Below, in pieces: positions 35,439-45,036 of a stretch of 64,000 bases of DNA. How positions within the stretch are numbered: position 1 is the stretch's first letter; every line of letters begins with the position of its first letter. Location: positions 62,001-126,000 of the forward strand of contig CASFPE010000011.1 in the NCBI GenBank assembly GCA_949296575.1. Direction: 5' to 3'. This stretch comes from an uncultured Bacteroides sp. (GTDB taxonomy: Bacteria; Bacteroidota; Bacteroidia; Bacteroidales; Bacteroidaceae). A program made the position numbers and the translations under genes. A model generated the notes under the pieces. It searched no databases. It had not been told where the DNA came from and saw only the letters and a program-made list of their open reading frames with translations.

Positions 35439-36695
35439 TTATCCTTGGATGGCAGCGATGCCCGGAAGCACTTTCCCTTCGATGGCTTCCAAGAGGGCGC
35501 CGCCCCCGGTGGACACGTAAGACACCTTGTCGGCGATGCCGAACTTGTTGACGCAGGCCACTGAGTCGCCTCCGCCCACCAATGAGAATGCGCCGTTCTG
35601 GGTGGCTTCCACGATGGCGTTGCCTACGGCACGTGAGCCGTCGGTGAAGTTGTCGAACTCGAACACGCCCGTCGGACCGTTCCACAGGATGGTCTTGGAA
35701 CCCTTGATGACGTTGCTGAACAGTTCCATGCTCTTCGGGCCGATGTCCATGCCTTCCCATCCGTCGGGTATTTCGTTGACCGGCACGATTTGCGTGTTGG
35801 CGTCGTTGGAGAAGCTGTCGGCAGCTTTTGCGTCAACGGCCAGCACCAAGTTCACGCCTTTTTCCTTGGCTTTCTTCATGAGGTCGAGCGCAAGGTCCAG
35901 TTTGTCGTCTTCGCAGATGGAGAGCCCGATGTTCCCGCCCGTGGCTTTGGTGAACGTGTAGGTCATGCCGCCGGCGATGATGAGGTTGTCCACCTTGTTG
36001 AGGAGGTTCTCGATGATATCGATTTTGGAGGATACTTTAGAGCCGCCCATGATGGCCGTGAAGGGGCGCTTGATGTCGTTCATCACCTTGTTCACGGCTT
36101 TCACTTCTTTTTCCATCAGGTATCCGAACATTTTGTGGTCCGCATCGAAGTATTGCGCAATCAATGCTGTGGAGGCATGTGCGCGGTGTGCGGTGCCGAA
36201 TGCGTCGTTCACGTAGCAGTCTGCGTAGGAGGCCAGCTTCTTGGTGAATTCCTTTTGGCTTTCTTTCACGGCTTTCTTGGCGGCAGCCTTTTCCTCGTCG
36301 GTGGCATCATCGGCCAATCCTCTGGGCTTGCCTTCTTCTTCGGCATAGAAGCGGAGGTTCTCGAGGAGGAGTGCTTCTCCCGGTTTCAGGGCGGCCACTT
36401 GCGCGTCGGCTTTCATGCAGTCGTCTGCGAATTTGACTTCTACGCCGAGCTTTTCGGAAACGTGTGCCAAGATATGTTTCAAGGAGTATTTGGGGTCTGG
36501 GTTCTTTTTGGGGCGTCCCATGTGGGAAGCAATGATCAGCATGCCGCCGTCAGCCAGGATTTTCTTCAAAGTCGGCATGGCTGCGCGGATGCGGGTGTCG
36601 TCGGTGATGTTGAAATTCTCATCCAAAGGCACGTTGAAGTCCACGCGCACAAAAGCTTTTTTCCCGGAAAAGTTGAAATTGTCAATTGTTTGCAT
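35439..36695 (-). CDS. pgk: Phosphoglycerate kinase
   Basis: Makes ATP from 1,3-bisphosphoglycerate in glycolysis. The 418-residue product shows [20 protein letters not shown] near the N-terminus (substrate-binding Asp, Asn and Arg), HMGRPK, the [11 protein letters not shown] stretch of the nucleotide-binding domain, [10 protein letters not shown], and the [17 protein letters not shown] phosphate-binding loops close to the end. All expected segments are present and the length is typical. Start at 36695, about 50 nt downstream of a consensus promoter element; it is transcribed alone and ends at a strong stem-loop. Confidence 0.98.
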   Translation of the reverse strand: MQTIDNFNFSGKKAFVRVDFNVPLDENFNITDDTRIRAAMPTLKKILADGGMLIIASHMGRPKKNPDPKYSLKHILAHVSEKLGVEVKFADDCMKADAQVAALKPGEALLLENLRFYAEEEGKPRGLADDATDEEKAAAKKAVKESQKEFTKKLASYADCYVNDAFGTAHRAHASTALIAQYFDADHKMFGYLMEKEVKAVNKVMNDIKRPFTAIMGGSKVSSKIDIIENLLNKVDNLIIAGGMTYTFTKATGGNIGLSICEDDKLDLALDLMKKAKEKGVNLVLAVDAKAADSFSNDANTQIVPVNEIPDGWEGMDIGPKSMELFSNVIKGSKTILWNGPTGVFEFDNFTDGSRAVGNAIVEATQNGAFSLVGGGDSVACVNKFGIADKVSYVSTGGGALLEAIEGKVLPGIAAIQG

Positions 36696-36747
36696 AATCT
36701 TACTGTTTTTGTTTAAAAGTATAACTTAGGTGTTTTTTTACACGGGG

Positions 36748-36755
36748 CAAAGTTA
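36748..36755 (-). promoter_or_regulatory. -7 promoter element for pgk
   Basis: Minus-strand TAACTTTG (TAnnTTTG), 53 nt before the pgk ATG. Confidence 0.6.
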
Positions 36756-36849
36756 CGCAATATTTTGTTTCTTTGTGTTTGGCCGCATCAATTTTTCGGT
36801 TTGGCTGTGTGAAAAGTGCTGGTTAGCCGTGTGGAAACTCCGGCTTGCC

Positions 36850-36965
36850 CGTGTTGTATCTTTTGCCGTCGCCGTCGTTTGTGCAGTTGTCGTCGTCGTC
36901 CGTACAGTTGCCGAAGACGTTTGTACAGATGCCGTCGCCGGCAGAAGTATTCTCCCGTGCAGGTA
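36850..36965. repeat. Low-complexity CGTCGTC/GTACAG-type repeat, copy A
   Basis: A stretch of degenerate GCCGTCGTTTGTGCAG, CGTCGTCCGTACAG, AGACGTTTGTACAG and ATGCCGTCGCCGGCAG units, about 21-24 nt each. Related units occur at 51660-51755. It precedes the HprK-like kinase gene. No convincing gene is encoded in it. Confidence 0.55.
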
Positions 36966-37055
36966 GAAGTTATTGCTCGTGCAATCAGGAATTTTTGTCG
37001 GCATAGGCGCGGGAATGTGGAATGGTTTTTCTATTTTTGCGCGATTGCAGTTGTT

Positions 37056-37937
37056 ATGGGAGATGTGCAGATGGGATTGGTGAGGTACAAGGTGGCGGGC
37101 CATGTTTTTGGGGTCTGCACCAGTTTCCCTGGGCGGGTGCGTGCCGCTCTTCCCTCTTATGAGCCTTTCCTCGATACGGAAGGGGCAGGTTCGGCTTTGC
37201 TGTTCACTTTTTCTTTCTGCCGGGAATTGCCTGTGCGCGGGGATGAGGTCTGGCGTTTTGAGTGGGACGGCTTGTCGTGTGCCGTGCGCAGGGATGGGGA
37301 AGAGCATTGTTTCTGCATTTTTCTGCCAGGCATGGAGGAGCCGTATGTGATGCATGCTGGCGCGTCGTTTGCGGCTGTCACAGCGTGCATGCGCGGCACG
37401 CCGCACGATGCTTTGGTGTTGAATAATTTCCTGATGCTGGCTTACGCTTTTTCGGCTTTGCGCAGGGAGACGTTGTTGCTTCATGCAGCGGCGGTGCTGT
37501 GGCAGGGCAAGGCTTATCTGTTCTTGGGAAAGAGCGGGACGGGAAAAAGCACGCATGCCCGCCTGTGGTTGCGGCATGTGGAAGGAAGCAGGTTGTTGAA
37601 CGACGACAATCCTGCGGTGCGTCTTGTGGAGGGGCGGGTGATGGCTTATGGCACTCCGTGGAGCGGGAAAACGCCTTGTTACTGCAATGTGGCCGCGCCC
37701 CTTGGCGCTTTGGTGCGATTAGAGCAAGGGCCGGCCAATGAGATGGACAGGCGGGATGCTCTCCATGCTTTTGCCGAGCTTCTTCCATCGTGTTTCAATT
37801 TGCGTTGGGATTGCGCGGCTTACGACATTTTGTGCGGCATCGTTTCCGATGTGGTGGGGGTTGTGCCAGTGTATCATTTGAAGTGCCTCCCCGACAAGGA
37901 GGCGGCTCTCCTTTCCCATAAGACAGTGGCACGATGA
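37056..37937 (+). CDS. HPr kinase-like P-loop protein
   Basis: Start set at the ATG at 37056; the longer frame runs into the repeat upstream. The 293-residue product shows a P-loop GKSGTGKST (about 158-166) within LFLGKSGTGKSTHARLW, followed by RLLNDDNPAVRL and GTPWSGKT, matching the HprK C-terminal kinase core. The N-terminal half is unlike HPr kinases. In RiPP clusters, such HprK-like proteins phosphorylate precursor peptides (for example lasso peptide paeninodin). Its stop overlaps the peptidase gene by 4 nt. Confidence 0.8.
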   Translation: MGDVQMGLVRYKVAGHVFGVCTSFPGRVRAALPSYEPFLDTEGAGSALLFTFSFCRELPVRGDEVWRFEWDGLSCAVRRDGEEHCFCIFLPGMEEPYVMHAGASFAAVTACMRGTPHDALVLNNFLMLAYAFSALRRETLLLHAAAVLWQGKAYLFLGKSGTGKSTHARLWLRHVEGSRLLNDDNPAVRLVEGRVMAYGTPWSGKTPCYCNVAAPLGALVRLEQGPANEMDRRDALHAFAELLPSCFNLRWDCAAYDILCGIVSDVVGVVPVYHLKCLPDKEAALLSHKTVAR

Positions 37938-38392
37938 AAGAAAGAGAATGTGTGCAGGTGCCGGGAAGCGTGTTTTATCCCCAAGTCGGCGGATTGTTGC
38001 GCCAAGGTTGTTCCGTTCGGATAAAAGTGAGGGGGAACAGTATGAACCCGTTTTTGGTGGACGGGAGGGACGAGGTGGTGTTGCGGCCGTTTCAGGAGGC
38101 ATCAGGCGGCGTGCAGGCCGGGGAGGTGGTGTTGGCTCGTTTAAGCAACGGGCGTTATGTCCTGCACCGGGTAGTCCGGGTGCATGGCATGCAGCTTGAT
38201 TTGATGGGTGACGGCAACGTGGCCGCCACGGAGCGGGTGCCTGTCCCGGAAGTATGCGGCGTGGCGGAGAGCGTAGTGCGCAAGGGGCGGCTCTTTGCAT
38301 GTTCCGGTTGGCTGTGGCAGTCGTATACGTTTGTTTGGCGCATGTTCCGCCCATTCCGTCGGGGGTTGCTGGCCATTTGGCGAAGATTGTAA
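37934..38392 (+). CDS. S24/S26-like peptidase-fold protein
   Basis: The 152-residue product shows a signal-peptidase/LexA-type core: RIKVRGNSMNPFLVDGR (about 32-48) with a candidate catalytic Ser in GNSM, then an EVVLAR strand and a segment GRYVLHRVVRV where the general base is expected. The usual Lys is not obvious (Arg, His present), so activity is uncertain. The C-terminal part is hydrophobic with several Trp and Arg residues and may attach to the membrane. Coupled to the kinase gene by a 4-nt overlap and 18 nt before the PqqD-like gene. Confidence 0.65.
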   Translation: MKERECVQVPGSVFYPQVGGLLRQGCSVRIKVRGNSMNPFLVDGRDEVVLRPFQEASGGVQAGEVVLARLSNGRYVLHRVVRVHGMQLDLMGDGNVAATERVPVPEVCGVAESVVRKGRLFACSGWLWQSYTFVWRMFRPFRRGLLAIWRRL

Positions 38393-38410
38393 TGAATAAC
38401 AAGTTAGGGA

Positions 38411-38680
38411 ATGAGAATAAAAGAAGGTTTTGTATTGAGGGACATTTGCGGTGTCAAGGCTGTCATGGCTCATGGGGCGGTTCCAGTGGATTTCAACAAG
38501 ATTATTGCTTTGAATGAGAGTGCAGCTTGGCTGTGGCAGCAGGTGGAAGGCATTCCTTTTGAAACTTCCACTTTGGCGGCATTGTTGGAGGAGCATTATG
38601 ATGTGGATGAAGCCACGGCACGCTGTGACGCAGAAGAATTGTTGGCCGCTTGGCAGGAAGCGGGCATTGTCCAAGAATGA
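38411..38680 (+). CDS. PqqD-family peptide chaperone-like protein
   Basis: PqqD-type proteins (RRE domains) hold a precursor leader and deliver it to modifying enzymes. The 89-residue protein has the expected order: a strand pair with IKEGFVLRDICGVKAV, then DFNKIIALNESAAWLWQQVEG (the LNESAAWLW pattern is diagnostic), and a winged-helix part with ALLEEHYDVDEATARCD and a final LAAWQEAGIV. It lies between the S24-like gene (18 nt) and the nucleotidyltransferase gene (6 nt). No radical SAM gene is adjacent, so its client is another peptide. Confidence 0.88.
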   Translation: MRIKEGFVLRDICGVKAVMAHGAVPVDFNKIIALNESAAWLWQQVEGIPFETSTLAALLEEHYDVDEATARCDAEELLAAWQEAGIVQE

Positions 38681-38686
38681 GGGAGG

Positions 38687-39796
38687 ATGACGGAGGCGGA
38701 TGTAAAACGTTTTTTGGCTTTGCTCCAAGCTGGTTTATGGAAGATGCCGGTGGATGCAGGCTTGTTTCGTGGAGCGCATGTGGATTGGGCCGGGCTGTTC
38801 CGCCTTTCCAAGGAACAGGCGGTAGCAGGAATTGTGTTCGACGGGATAGGGGCGTTGCCGGAAGATTGCCGCCCTCCCCAAGAGATAGCTTTGGAGTGGT
38901 ATGTGTTTGTGCTACGGATAGAGCAGGCCAACCGCCAAGCCGATGCCGTTTTGGCTTCGCTGCTTTCGTGGCATGCTGTGCAGGGCATCCGGCCGGTGCT
39001 TTTGAAAGGCAGAGGCTTGGCGCGCCTTTATCCTTGCCCGGCTCGCCGTCAATGTGGTGACATTGATTTGTTCTTAGGGCAGGATTACGGGAAAGCCAAA
39101 GCCTTGCTTCCCCGTATGCAGGGCATCAGGATGGATGCCGAGGGCGAGAAGCATTTAAGTTGCCGTTATCAAGGCGTGGAGGTGGAGATTCATCGCAGGG
39201 CGGCTTGCTTCTATCATCCTTTATACAATAGGCGTTTGCAGGTTTGGGTGAAACAGTATCTGCCGGGAAAGGCGGTGCGGATGGCATTAGGCGGTGTGGA
39301 GGTGCAATGCCCGCCAGGCCAGTTCAATGCCGTGTACTTGCTGGTGCATATCCTGCTTCATTTCATCTCTGACGGGGTAGCCCTTCGCCAAATCATGGAT
39401 TGGGCAATCGTGTTGCGGGAATGTGCAGACGAGATAGACACAGGCCGATTGTTGCATGAATTGCGCTGTTTAGGGATAGAGGATGCCTATAAGGTGTTTG
39501 GCTACGTTGCCGTTTGCTATCTGGGCTTGCCTTCCACCTATGTGCATGCCAGCCTTGAGGAAGTGGCCGGGAGGGGCGATGTCTTTTTTGCCGACATATT
39601 GGAAGGTGGCAATTGGGGGCAGAAACGTTCCGCCCAAGGGCATGGCGGGAGAAGTTGGAAAAAGGCGTGGCGCAATTATCTCCGCATCAAGGAAAGGTGC
39701 GGCAGGATGGATGGCTTCTGCCCGGCATTGGTTCGTTGGTATCCTTATTGCCGGGCGTTGAATTTCATGGTGAAGAAATTGAAAGGGCTGGATTGA
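38687..39796 (+). CDS. Nucleotidyltransferase-family protein (NTP_transf_5 type)
   Basis: The 369-residue product has VLLKGRGLARLYPCPARRQCGDIDLFL (about 107-133), where the G-D-I-D metal-binding Asp pair fits the nucleotidyltransferase fold. A helical C-terminal part includes VYLLVHILLHFISDGVALRQIMDW, typical of this family. Related proteins are found in lasso-peptide and other RiPP cassettes of Bacteroidetes, and in polymorphic toxin loci. The likely reaction is nucleotide or phosphate transfer to a peptide; the target is unknown. It ends 4 nt before the exporter gene. Confidence 0.8.
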   Translation: MTEADVKRFLALLQAGLWKMPVDAGLFRGAHVDWAGLFRLSKEQAVAGIVFDGIGALPEDCRPPQEIALEWYVFVLRIEQANRQADAVLASLLSWHAVQGIRPVLLKGRGLARLYPCPARRQCGDIDLFLGQDYGKAKALLPRMQGIRMDAEGEKHLSCRYQGVEVEIHRRAACFYHPLYNRRLQVWVKQYLPGKAVRMALGGVEVQCPPGQFNAVYLLVHILLHFISDGVALRQIMDWAIVLRECADEIDTGRLLHELRCLGIEDAYKVFGYVAVCYLGLPSTYVHASLEEVAGRGDVFFADILEGGNWGQKRSAQGHGGRSWKKAWRNYLRIKERCGRMDGFCPALVRWYPYCRALNFMVKKLKGLD

Positions 39797-39800
39797 CAGG

Positions 39801-41438
39801 ATGAGGGACAAGTTGGAGGCTTTATGTTCAAAGGGGCGATGGCTTTCCAGTGCCATGAAAGGGCTGGGAGGGAAGGTGTTGCTCAGTGGCGCAGCAGGCG
39901 GCATGGAAGTGGCATGCGGCTTAGGCTTCGTGATGTCTTCCAAATGGATGATAGACATTGCGACAGGGGTGCAAGGCGGCTCTTTCAGAACGGTTGCTTT
40001 GGTGATGTCGGGACTGGTCGTGGCTCGTTTGCTCTTTGCCTCTGTAGGGGATTGGCTGGGCGGGATGTTGCCTTTTGAAATGAAAGTAAGCCTGCGTGAC
40101 AAGCTTTACGGGCATTTGTTCCGTTGCCGCTGGCTGGACTTGAACCGTTACCATACCGGTGATTTGCTGAACCGGGCAAACCGGGATGTGGACGATGTGG
40201 CCCGTTTCGCTTCTGTAGTGCTTCCCGATGTGGCGATTGTTTTGTTGCAGTTCCTGGTGTCGTTTGCTTATTTGTGCAGCCTTGATTCATTCCTGTCTTG
40301 GTGGCTTTTGGTGTTGATGGCAGCATGTTTTGCAGGCGGCAGGCTGTATGCGGGGAGGATGCATCGCCATGTCCGTGCTGTGCGTGAGGGGGACAGCCGG
40401 GTTCAGTCTGCTATGCAGGAGGATTTGCAGCATCATGCTCTGTTGAAAGCATTGGGGCAGGTCGGTTATAGGATGGATTTTCTCAGGAGATTGCAGAACG
40501 GGTTAGGATACCATGTAAGGAAACGTGTCCGTTTGTCGGCTTCTTCAAGGCTGATGGTTTCTGCAGGTTTCGGGGGAGGCTATTTGCTGGTCTTTGTATG
40601 GGGGGCTTACCGTTTGAGTGCGGGCGACATTTCTTTTGGCGTGATGGCTGCCTTCTTGCAGTTGGTGGGCTATATACAGCGTCCGGTTTTTGACTTTGTG
40701 TCTTTGTTCCCTTCGTTTGTTACGGCGTATACTGCCATAGAGCGCCTGCAAGAATTGGAGGTATTGCCGGAGGAGGAATGTGGCCCGGTCGTGTCGTTTT
40801 CGGAAGCTCCTGCCATCCGTTTCAATAAGGTGTGTTTTTCTTACCCGGATGGCACGGAGGTATTCAATGGCTTTGATGCCTGTTTCCCTGCAAGGCGTTT
40901 TACTGCGGTGGTAGGAGAGAGCGGCGTGGGTAAGACCACGCTGGTCCGTTTGCTTTTGGCTTTGGCATCGCCTGATTCGGGGAGCATTTCATTGTGCGGC
41001 ATTCATGGTGCGGTGCTGGTTTCGCCGCTCACACGGGGTAATTTCGTATATGTGCCGCAAGGCGGTACCTTGTTCAGCGGAACGGTTCGTGAGAATCTGT
41101 GGTTGGGTCATCCTCAGGCCACGGATGCGGAGATGGAAGAGGTGCTTCGGGTAGCGGAGGCTGGTTTTGTGCTGGATTGGAAAGACGGTTTGGATACAAT
41201 GTTGGAAGAAGCGGGCGGCGGTTTGTCGGAAGGGCAGATGCAGCGCATTGCCATTGCCAGGGCGTTGTTGTGCCGCGGACGGGTGTTGCTTTTGGATGAG
41301 GCGACTTCTGCGTTGGATGTGCATACGGAACGCAGGCTGATGGCCAATTTGCGGGAATATTGTTCGGGACAGACCGTGGTGTTTGTCACTCATCATGCCG
41401 GAGTGGCAGAGGCGTGCGACGGGGTGGTTCGCCTTTAA
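39801..41438 (+). CDS. ABC-type exporter, half transporter
   Basis: The 545-residue protein has a membrane domain with about six helices (1-320) and an ATPase domain with GESGVGKTTLVRLL (Walker A), a Q-loop VPQGGTLFSGTVRENL, the signature LSEGQMQRIAIARALL and Walker B VLLLDEATSALD. It lacks an N-terminal C39 protease domain, so leader removal, if any, would need another enzyme such as the S24-like protein. Export of a modified peptide is the natural reading in this operon. Confidence 0.9.
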   Translation: MRDKLEALCSKGRWLSSAMKGLGGKVLLSGAAGGMEVACGLGFVMSSKWMIDIATGVQGGSFRTVALVMSGLVVARLLFASVGDWLGGMLPFEMKVSLRDKLYGHLFRCRWLDLNRYHTGDLLNRANRDVDDVARFASVVLPDVAIVLLQFLVSFAYLCSLDSFLSWWLLVLMAACFAGGRLYAGRMHRHVRAVREGDSRVQSAMQEDLQHHALLKALGQVGYRMDFLRRLQNGLGYHVRKRVRLSASSRLMVSAGFGGGYLLVFVWGAYRLSAGDISFGVMAAFLQLVGYIQRPVFDFVSLFPSFVTAYTAIERLQELEVLPEEECGPVVSFSEAPAIRFNKVCFSYPDGTEVFNGFDACFPARRFTAVVGESGVGKTTLVRLLLALASPDSGSISLCGIHGAVLVSPLTRGNFVYVPQGGTLFSGTVRENLWLGHPQATDAEMEEVLRVAEAGFVLDWKDGLDTMLEEAGGGLSEGQMQRIAIARALLCRGRVLLLDEATSALDVHTERRLMANLREYCSGQTVVFVTHHAGVAEACDGVVRL

Positions 41439-41513
41439 ATAAGGCTTGAATGCTGTTTGAAAGTCATTTGGGCGCGGAGATGCTTTTGGTAAGGGAATAT
41501 AAATCAATGCCTT

Positions 41514-41545
41514 TTTGGTGCATTCAATCTATTTTTATACTTTTG
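41514..41545 (+). promoter_or_regulatory. Complete -33/-7 promoter for ffh-folD
   Basis: TTTG at 41514-41517 and TACTTTTG at 41538-41545 are separated by 20 nt, an unusually full match to the Bacteroidetes consensus. The leader to ffh is about 30 nt. Confidence 0.7.
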
Positions 41546-41582
41546 CAGCCTCAATAAAGAACTATAACTTAACCCAGAAGAT

Positions 41583-42905
41583 ATGTTTGATAATTTAAGC
41601 GAAAGATTAGAGCGGTCGTTTAAGATATTGAAAGGTGAAGGGAAAATCACCGAAATCAACGTGGCAGAGACTTTGAAGGACGTGCGCAAGGCGCTTTTGG
41701 ATGCTGATGTGAACTATAAGGTGGCAAAGGCATTCACAGACACCGTCAAGGAGAAAGCCCTTGGGCAAAATGTACTGACAGCCGTGAAGCCCAGTCAGCT
41801 GATGGTGAAAATTGTGCATGATGAACTGGCGGCACTCATGGGGGGCGATACGGCTGATGTTGATTTGTCTGAGAATCCCTCTGTGATACTGATGTCCGGC
41901 TTGCAAGGTTCCGGCAAAACCACGTTTTCCGGGAAGCTGGCCCGCATGCTGAAGGCCAAACGCAACAGGAAACCCTTGTTGGTGGCCTGCGACGTGTACC
42001 GTCCTGCGGCCATCGAGCAGTTGAAGGTGATTGGCGAACAGGTGGAAGTGCCGGTATACAGCGAGCCAGACAGCAAGAATCCCGTGCAGATAGCCCAGAA
42101 TGCCATCAAGGAAGCCAAGGCAAAGGGGTATGACTTGGTAATTGTGGATACGGCAGGGCGTTTGGCCATCGACGAGCAGATGATGAACGAGATTGCCGCC
42201 ATCAAGGAAGGGATACACCCGAATGAAATCCTCTTTGTGGTGGATGCCATGACCGGGCAGGATGCCGTGAACACGGCGAAGGAGTTCAATGACCGCCTGG
42301 ACTTCGATGGCGTGGTGCTGACCAAGTTGGACGGCGATACCCGTGGCGGTGCCGCCCTTTCCATCCGTTCTGTGGTGAACAAGCCCATCAAGTTCATCGG
42401 CACGGGCGAGAAGCTGGATGCTTTGGACCAGTTCCATCCGGCGCGTATGGCTGACCGCATATTGGGCATGGGCGACATCGTGTCGTTGGTGGAACGCGCC
42501 CAGGAACAGTATGACGAGGAAGAAGCAAGGCGCTTGCAGAAGCGGATTGCGAAGAACCAGTTCGACTTCAACGACTTCATGGCGCAGATACAGCAAATCA
42601 AGAAGATGGGCAACCTGAAGGAACTGGCCTCCATGATTCCCGGCGTGGGCAAGGCTATCAAGGACTTGGACATCGACGACAACGCGTTTAAAGGCATCGA
42701 GGCCATCATCAACTCCATGACGCCCAAGGAACGCGCCAACCCGGAAATACTGAACGGGAGCCGGCGCACCCGCATCGCCAAAGGCAGCGGCACGAACATA
42801 CAGGAGGTGAACCGCCTGCTGAAGCAGTTCGACCAGACGCGCAAGATGATGAAGATGGTCACCGGCAACAAGATGGGGAAGATGATGCCCCGCATGAAAC
42901 GATAA
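41583..42905 (+). CDS. ffh: Signal recognition particle protein Ffh
   Basis: GTPase that binds signal sequences with the 4.5S RNA and targets membrane proteins to FtsY. The 440-residue product shows the N-domain, [15 protein letters not shown] (P-loop, about 106-120), [32 protein letters not shown] and a C-terminal Met-rich M domain. That domain includes TIPGVGK-like [11 protein letters not shown] and [11 protein letters not shown], then a final [14 protein letters not shown]. Complete length. It is followed by folD after 22 nt. Confidence 0.98.
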   Translation: MFDNLSERLERSFKILKGEGKITEINVAETLKDVRKALLDADVNYKVAKAFTDTVKEKALGQNVLTAVKPSQLMVKIVHDELAALMGGDTADVDLSENPSVILMSGLQGSGKTTFSGKLARMLKAKRNRKPLLVACDVYRPAAIEQLKVIGEQVEVPVYSEPDSKNPVQIAQNAIKEAKAKGYDLVIVDTAGRLAIDEQMMNEIAAIKEGIHPNEILFVVDAMTGQDAVNTAKEFNDRLDFDGVVLTKLDGDTRGGAALSIRSVVNKPIKFIGTGEKLDALDQFHPARMADRILGMGDIVSLVERAQEQYDEEEARRLQKRIAKNQFDFNDFMAQIQQIKKMGNLKELASMIPGVGKAIKDLDIDDNAFKGIEAIINSMTPKERANPEILNGSRRTRIAKGSGTNIQEVNRLLKQFDQTRKMMKMVTGNKMGKMMPRMKR

Positions 42906-42927
42906 CTCATATTAATAATAGGAACAT

Positions 42928-43809
42928 ATGCAACTGATAGACGGAAAGGCCATTGCGGAACAGGTGAAGCAGGAGATTGCCGCCGAAGTGGCCGACATCG
43001 TGAAGAACGGGGGAAAACGTCCCCACTTGGCTGCCATCCTCGTGGGACACGACGGGGGCAGCGAGACGTATGTGGCCAACAAGGTGAAGGCGTGCGAGGC
43101 ATGCGGCTTCAAGTCCACCCTCATCCGCTTCGAGGACAACGTGGCCGAGGAGGAACTGCTGGCCAAGGTGCAAGAACTGAACGAGGATGCCGACGTGGAC
43201 GGCTTCATCGTGCAGCTCCCCCTGCCGAGGCACATCTCCGAGCAGAAGGTGATAGAAGCCATCGATTACCGCAAGGACGTGGACGGCTTCCACCCCATCA
43301 ACGTGGGGCGGATGTCCATCGGCCTGCCCTGCTATATCTCGGCCACCCCGAACGGCATCATGGAACTCTTGCGCCGCTACCGCATCGAGACGCAGGGCAA
43401 GAAGTGCGTGGTGCTGGGGCGCAGCAACATCGTGGGCAAGCCCATGGCCATGCTGATGATGCAGAAGGCCTGCCCGGGCGATGCCACCGTGACCGTGTGC
43501 CACAGCCGCAGCCGCGATTTGGAGAAGGAGTGCCGCGAGGCCGACATCATCATCGCGGCGATGGGGCAGCCCAACTTCGTGAAGGCCGGCATGGTGAAGG
43601 AAGGCGCCGTGGTGATTGACGTGGGGACCACCCGCGTGCCGGACGCTACCCGCAAATCCGGCTTCAAGCTGACGGGCGACGTGAAGTTCGACGAAGTGGC
43701 GCCGAAGTGTTCCTTCATCACCCCCGTGCCGGGCGGCGTGGGGCCGATGACCATCGTGTCGCTGATGAAGAACACCCTGCTGGCAGGCAAGAAGGCCATC
43801 TACGGATAA
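42928..43809 (+). CDS. folD: Bifunctional methylenetetrahydrofolate dehydrogenase/cyclohydrolase
   Basis: Interconverts 5,10-methylene- and 10-formyl-tetrahydrofolate. The 293-residue product shows [15 protein letters not shown] (Tyr and Lys of the cyclohydrolase site), [28 protein letters not shown], the nucleotide-binding [14 protein letters not shown] and the closing [15 protein letters not shown] motif. A strong terminator follows. Placement behind ffh is unusual but the spacing (22 nt) suggests one transcript; its G+C-rich codon use is like that of neighbouring core genes. Confidence 0.97.
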   Translation: MQLIDGKAIAEQVKQEIAAEVADIVKNGGKRPHLAAILVGHDGGSETYVANKVKACEACGFKSTLIRFEDNVAEEELLAKVQELNEDADVDGFIVQLPLPRHISEQKVIEAIDYRKDVDGFHPINVGRMSIGLPCYISATPNGIMELLRRYRIETQGKKCVVLGRSNIVGKPMAMLMMQKACPGDATVTVCHSRSRDLEKECREADIIIAAMGQPNFVKAGMVKEGAVVIDVGTTRVPDATRKSGFKLTGDVKFDEVAPKCSFITPVPGGVGPMTIVSLMKNTLLAGKKAIYG

Positions 43810-43834
43810 CGTCCCTTGCGGGGGATGCAAAAAG

Positions 43835-43869
43835 GGATGCCGGGGCAATCGCTCCGGCATCCTTTTTTT
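43835..43869 (+). terminator. Terminator after folD
   Basis: Nine-bp arms GGATGCCGG / CCGGCATCC around a 10-nt loop, followed by TTTTTTT. Confidence 0.9.
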
Positions 43870-43902
43870 CGTGCGTAGGGCAACGGGCATCCCGCCCTTC
43901 CC

Positions 43903-44883
43903 TTACGGCTGCACCCACGCCGGGTCGTGCACTGGGGTGCGGGCAGGGTCGTACCAGATGGATTCGCGCAGCGGTATCTTCACCGTGTAGGTGCGCCCGC
44001 TCTTGTTCTCCAAGTGCGTGCCGCGCAGCCACGGGTTGGCCTCCTTGAGATGGGCGTAGCTCACGCCCTGCGCCTTGGCGAAGGCCACGAGGTCGGGGAC
44101 AGGCACTTGGAACGTGGTGTCGCGGTATTGGAACGGGGGGTAGAGGTTCTCGGCCCGCAGGCGGAACCCGTAGCGGGCGGGGTGGGCGAACACCGTCTTC
44201 AGTGCCATGATGCGGAACATGTAGCGCGAGGTCTCCGTGTTGAGCCACAGGTCGAGGGCCGTGTCCTCCCCTTGGTTCTCTAAGGAGGTGGAGATGCGGT
44301 GCTGCCCTGCGTTGTACGACGCGGCCACGCTCACCCAGTCGTGGTATTTCCCGTAGGCTTGGCGCAGGTACTTGCAGGCGGCGCGGGTGGCCTTCTCCAA
44401 GTGGTAGCGTTCGTCGATGTTGCGGTTCACCTCTAAGCCGAATTGCCGCCCGGTCGTCTCCATGAACTGCCACGGGCCGGCCGCCCCCCGTGGCGAGCGT
44501 GCCTGCATGTCGAGGTTGCTCTCGATGGCCATCAGGTACTTGAAGTCGTCGGGGATGCCGTTCTCCCGCAGGATGGGTTCCACCACGGGGAAGTAGCGGT
44601 TGGCCCGCTTCAGGATGAGCAGGGTGGTGGAGTGGAGGTAGCAGAAGGCCGTCAGTTCGCGGTCGAAGCGTTCGCGCAGGTCGTAGCGGTCCAAGGCCAC
44701 GGCCTGCCCGGCGAAGGACACTTGCGCGGGCAGTTCGGGCGTTTGCACGAGGCTGTGGCGGGATGCCGCTTCTTGCGGCTCTTGCGGGAGGTTCGTGTTC
44801 CCCATCAGGAAGGGGATGGCGCATCCCACGGCCAAGGCGGCCGCCAGGGCGGGGATGCTGCGGAGGTGTTTCTTTGTTTCCAT
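43903..44883 (-). CDS. Lytic transglycosylase (SLT/MltD-like)
   Basis: Cleaves peptidoglycan glycan strands with formation of anhydromuramic ends. The 326-residue product starts with a signal sequence (ATG at 44883 chosen, just after the promoter). It has the SLT core with AIESNLDMQARSPRGAAGPWQFM, whose Glu is the catalytic residue, followed by RYHLEKATRAACKYLRQAYGKY and AASYNAGQHRI. The C-terminal about 70 residues contain a LysM-like segment (FQVPVPDLVAFAKAQGVSY ... GRTYTVKIP) for peptidoglycan binding. Complete by these criteria. Confidence 0.9.
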   Translation of the reverse strand: METKKHLRSIPALAAALAVGCAIPFLMGNTNLPQEPQEAASRHSLVQTPELPAQVSFAGQAVALDRYDLRERFDRELTAFCYLHSTTLLILKRANRYFPVVEPILRENGIPDDFKYLMAIESNLDMQARSPRGAAGPWQFMETTGRQFGLEVNRNIDERYHLEKATRAACKYLRQAYGKYHDWVSVAASYNAGQHRISTSLENQGEDTALDLWLNTETSRYMFRIMALKTVFAHPARYGFRLRAENLYPPFQYRDTTFQVPVPDLVAFAKAQGVSYAHLKEANPWLRGTHLENKSGRTYTVKIPLRESIWYDPARTPVHDPAWVQP

Positions 44884-44901
44884 GTGCATGATGTTTTGCG
44901 G

Positions 44902-44909
44902 CAAATGTA
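44902..44909 (-). promoter_or_regulatory. -7 promoter element for the lytic transglycosylase gene
   Basis: Minus-strand TACATTTG (TAnnTTTG), 19 nt before the chosen ATG; the leader is therefore very short. Confidence 0.6.
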
Positions 44910-44956
44910 GGCATTTCTTTTGATTTGCGGCAATGGATGGGGGATAGAATATGGCA

Positions 44957-45036
44957 GAGCCGCGATTCATCGCGGCTCCGGTAGTTAGTAGTCGGTAGTT
45001 AGTAGTCAGAATATAGAAGTCAAGGAGTCAAGGGGT
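44957..45036. repeat. Stem-loop plus short direct repeats
   Basis: A perfect 9-bp hairpin (GAGCCGCGA-TTCA-TCGCGGCTC) at 44957-44978 is followed by two 14-bp copies of GTAGTTAGTAGTC at 44981-45008 and three AGTCAAGG-like words to about 45036. Simple repeats of this kind are common between Bacteroidetes genes. The hairpin could terminate transcription weakly; no T-run follows. Confidence 0.6.

Noticed and set aside
36730..36966. 78-residue frame between pgk and the HprK-like gene as a precursor peptide
   Set aside because: It runs through the low-complexity repeat, has a Val/Ala-rich translation with no leader-core layout, and no clear start site.
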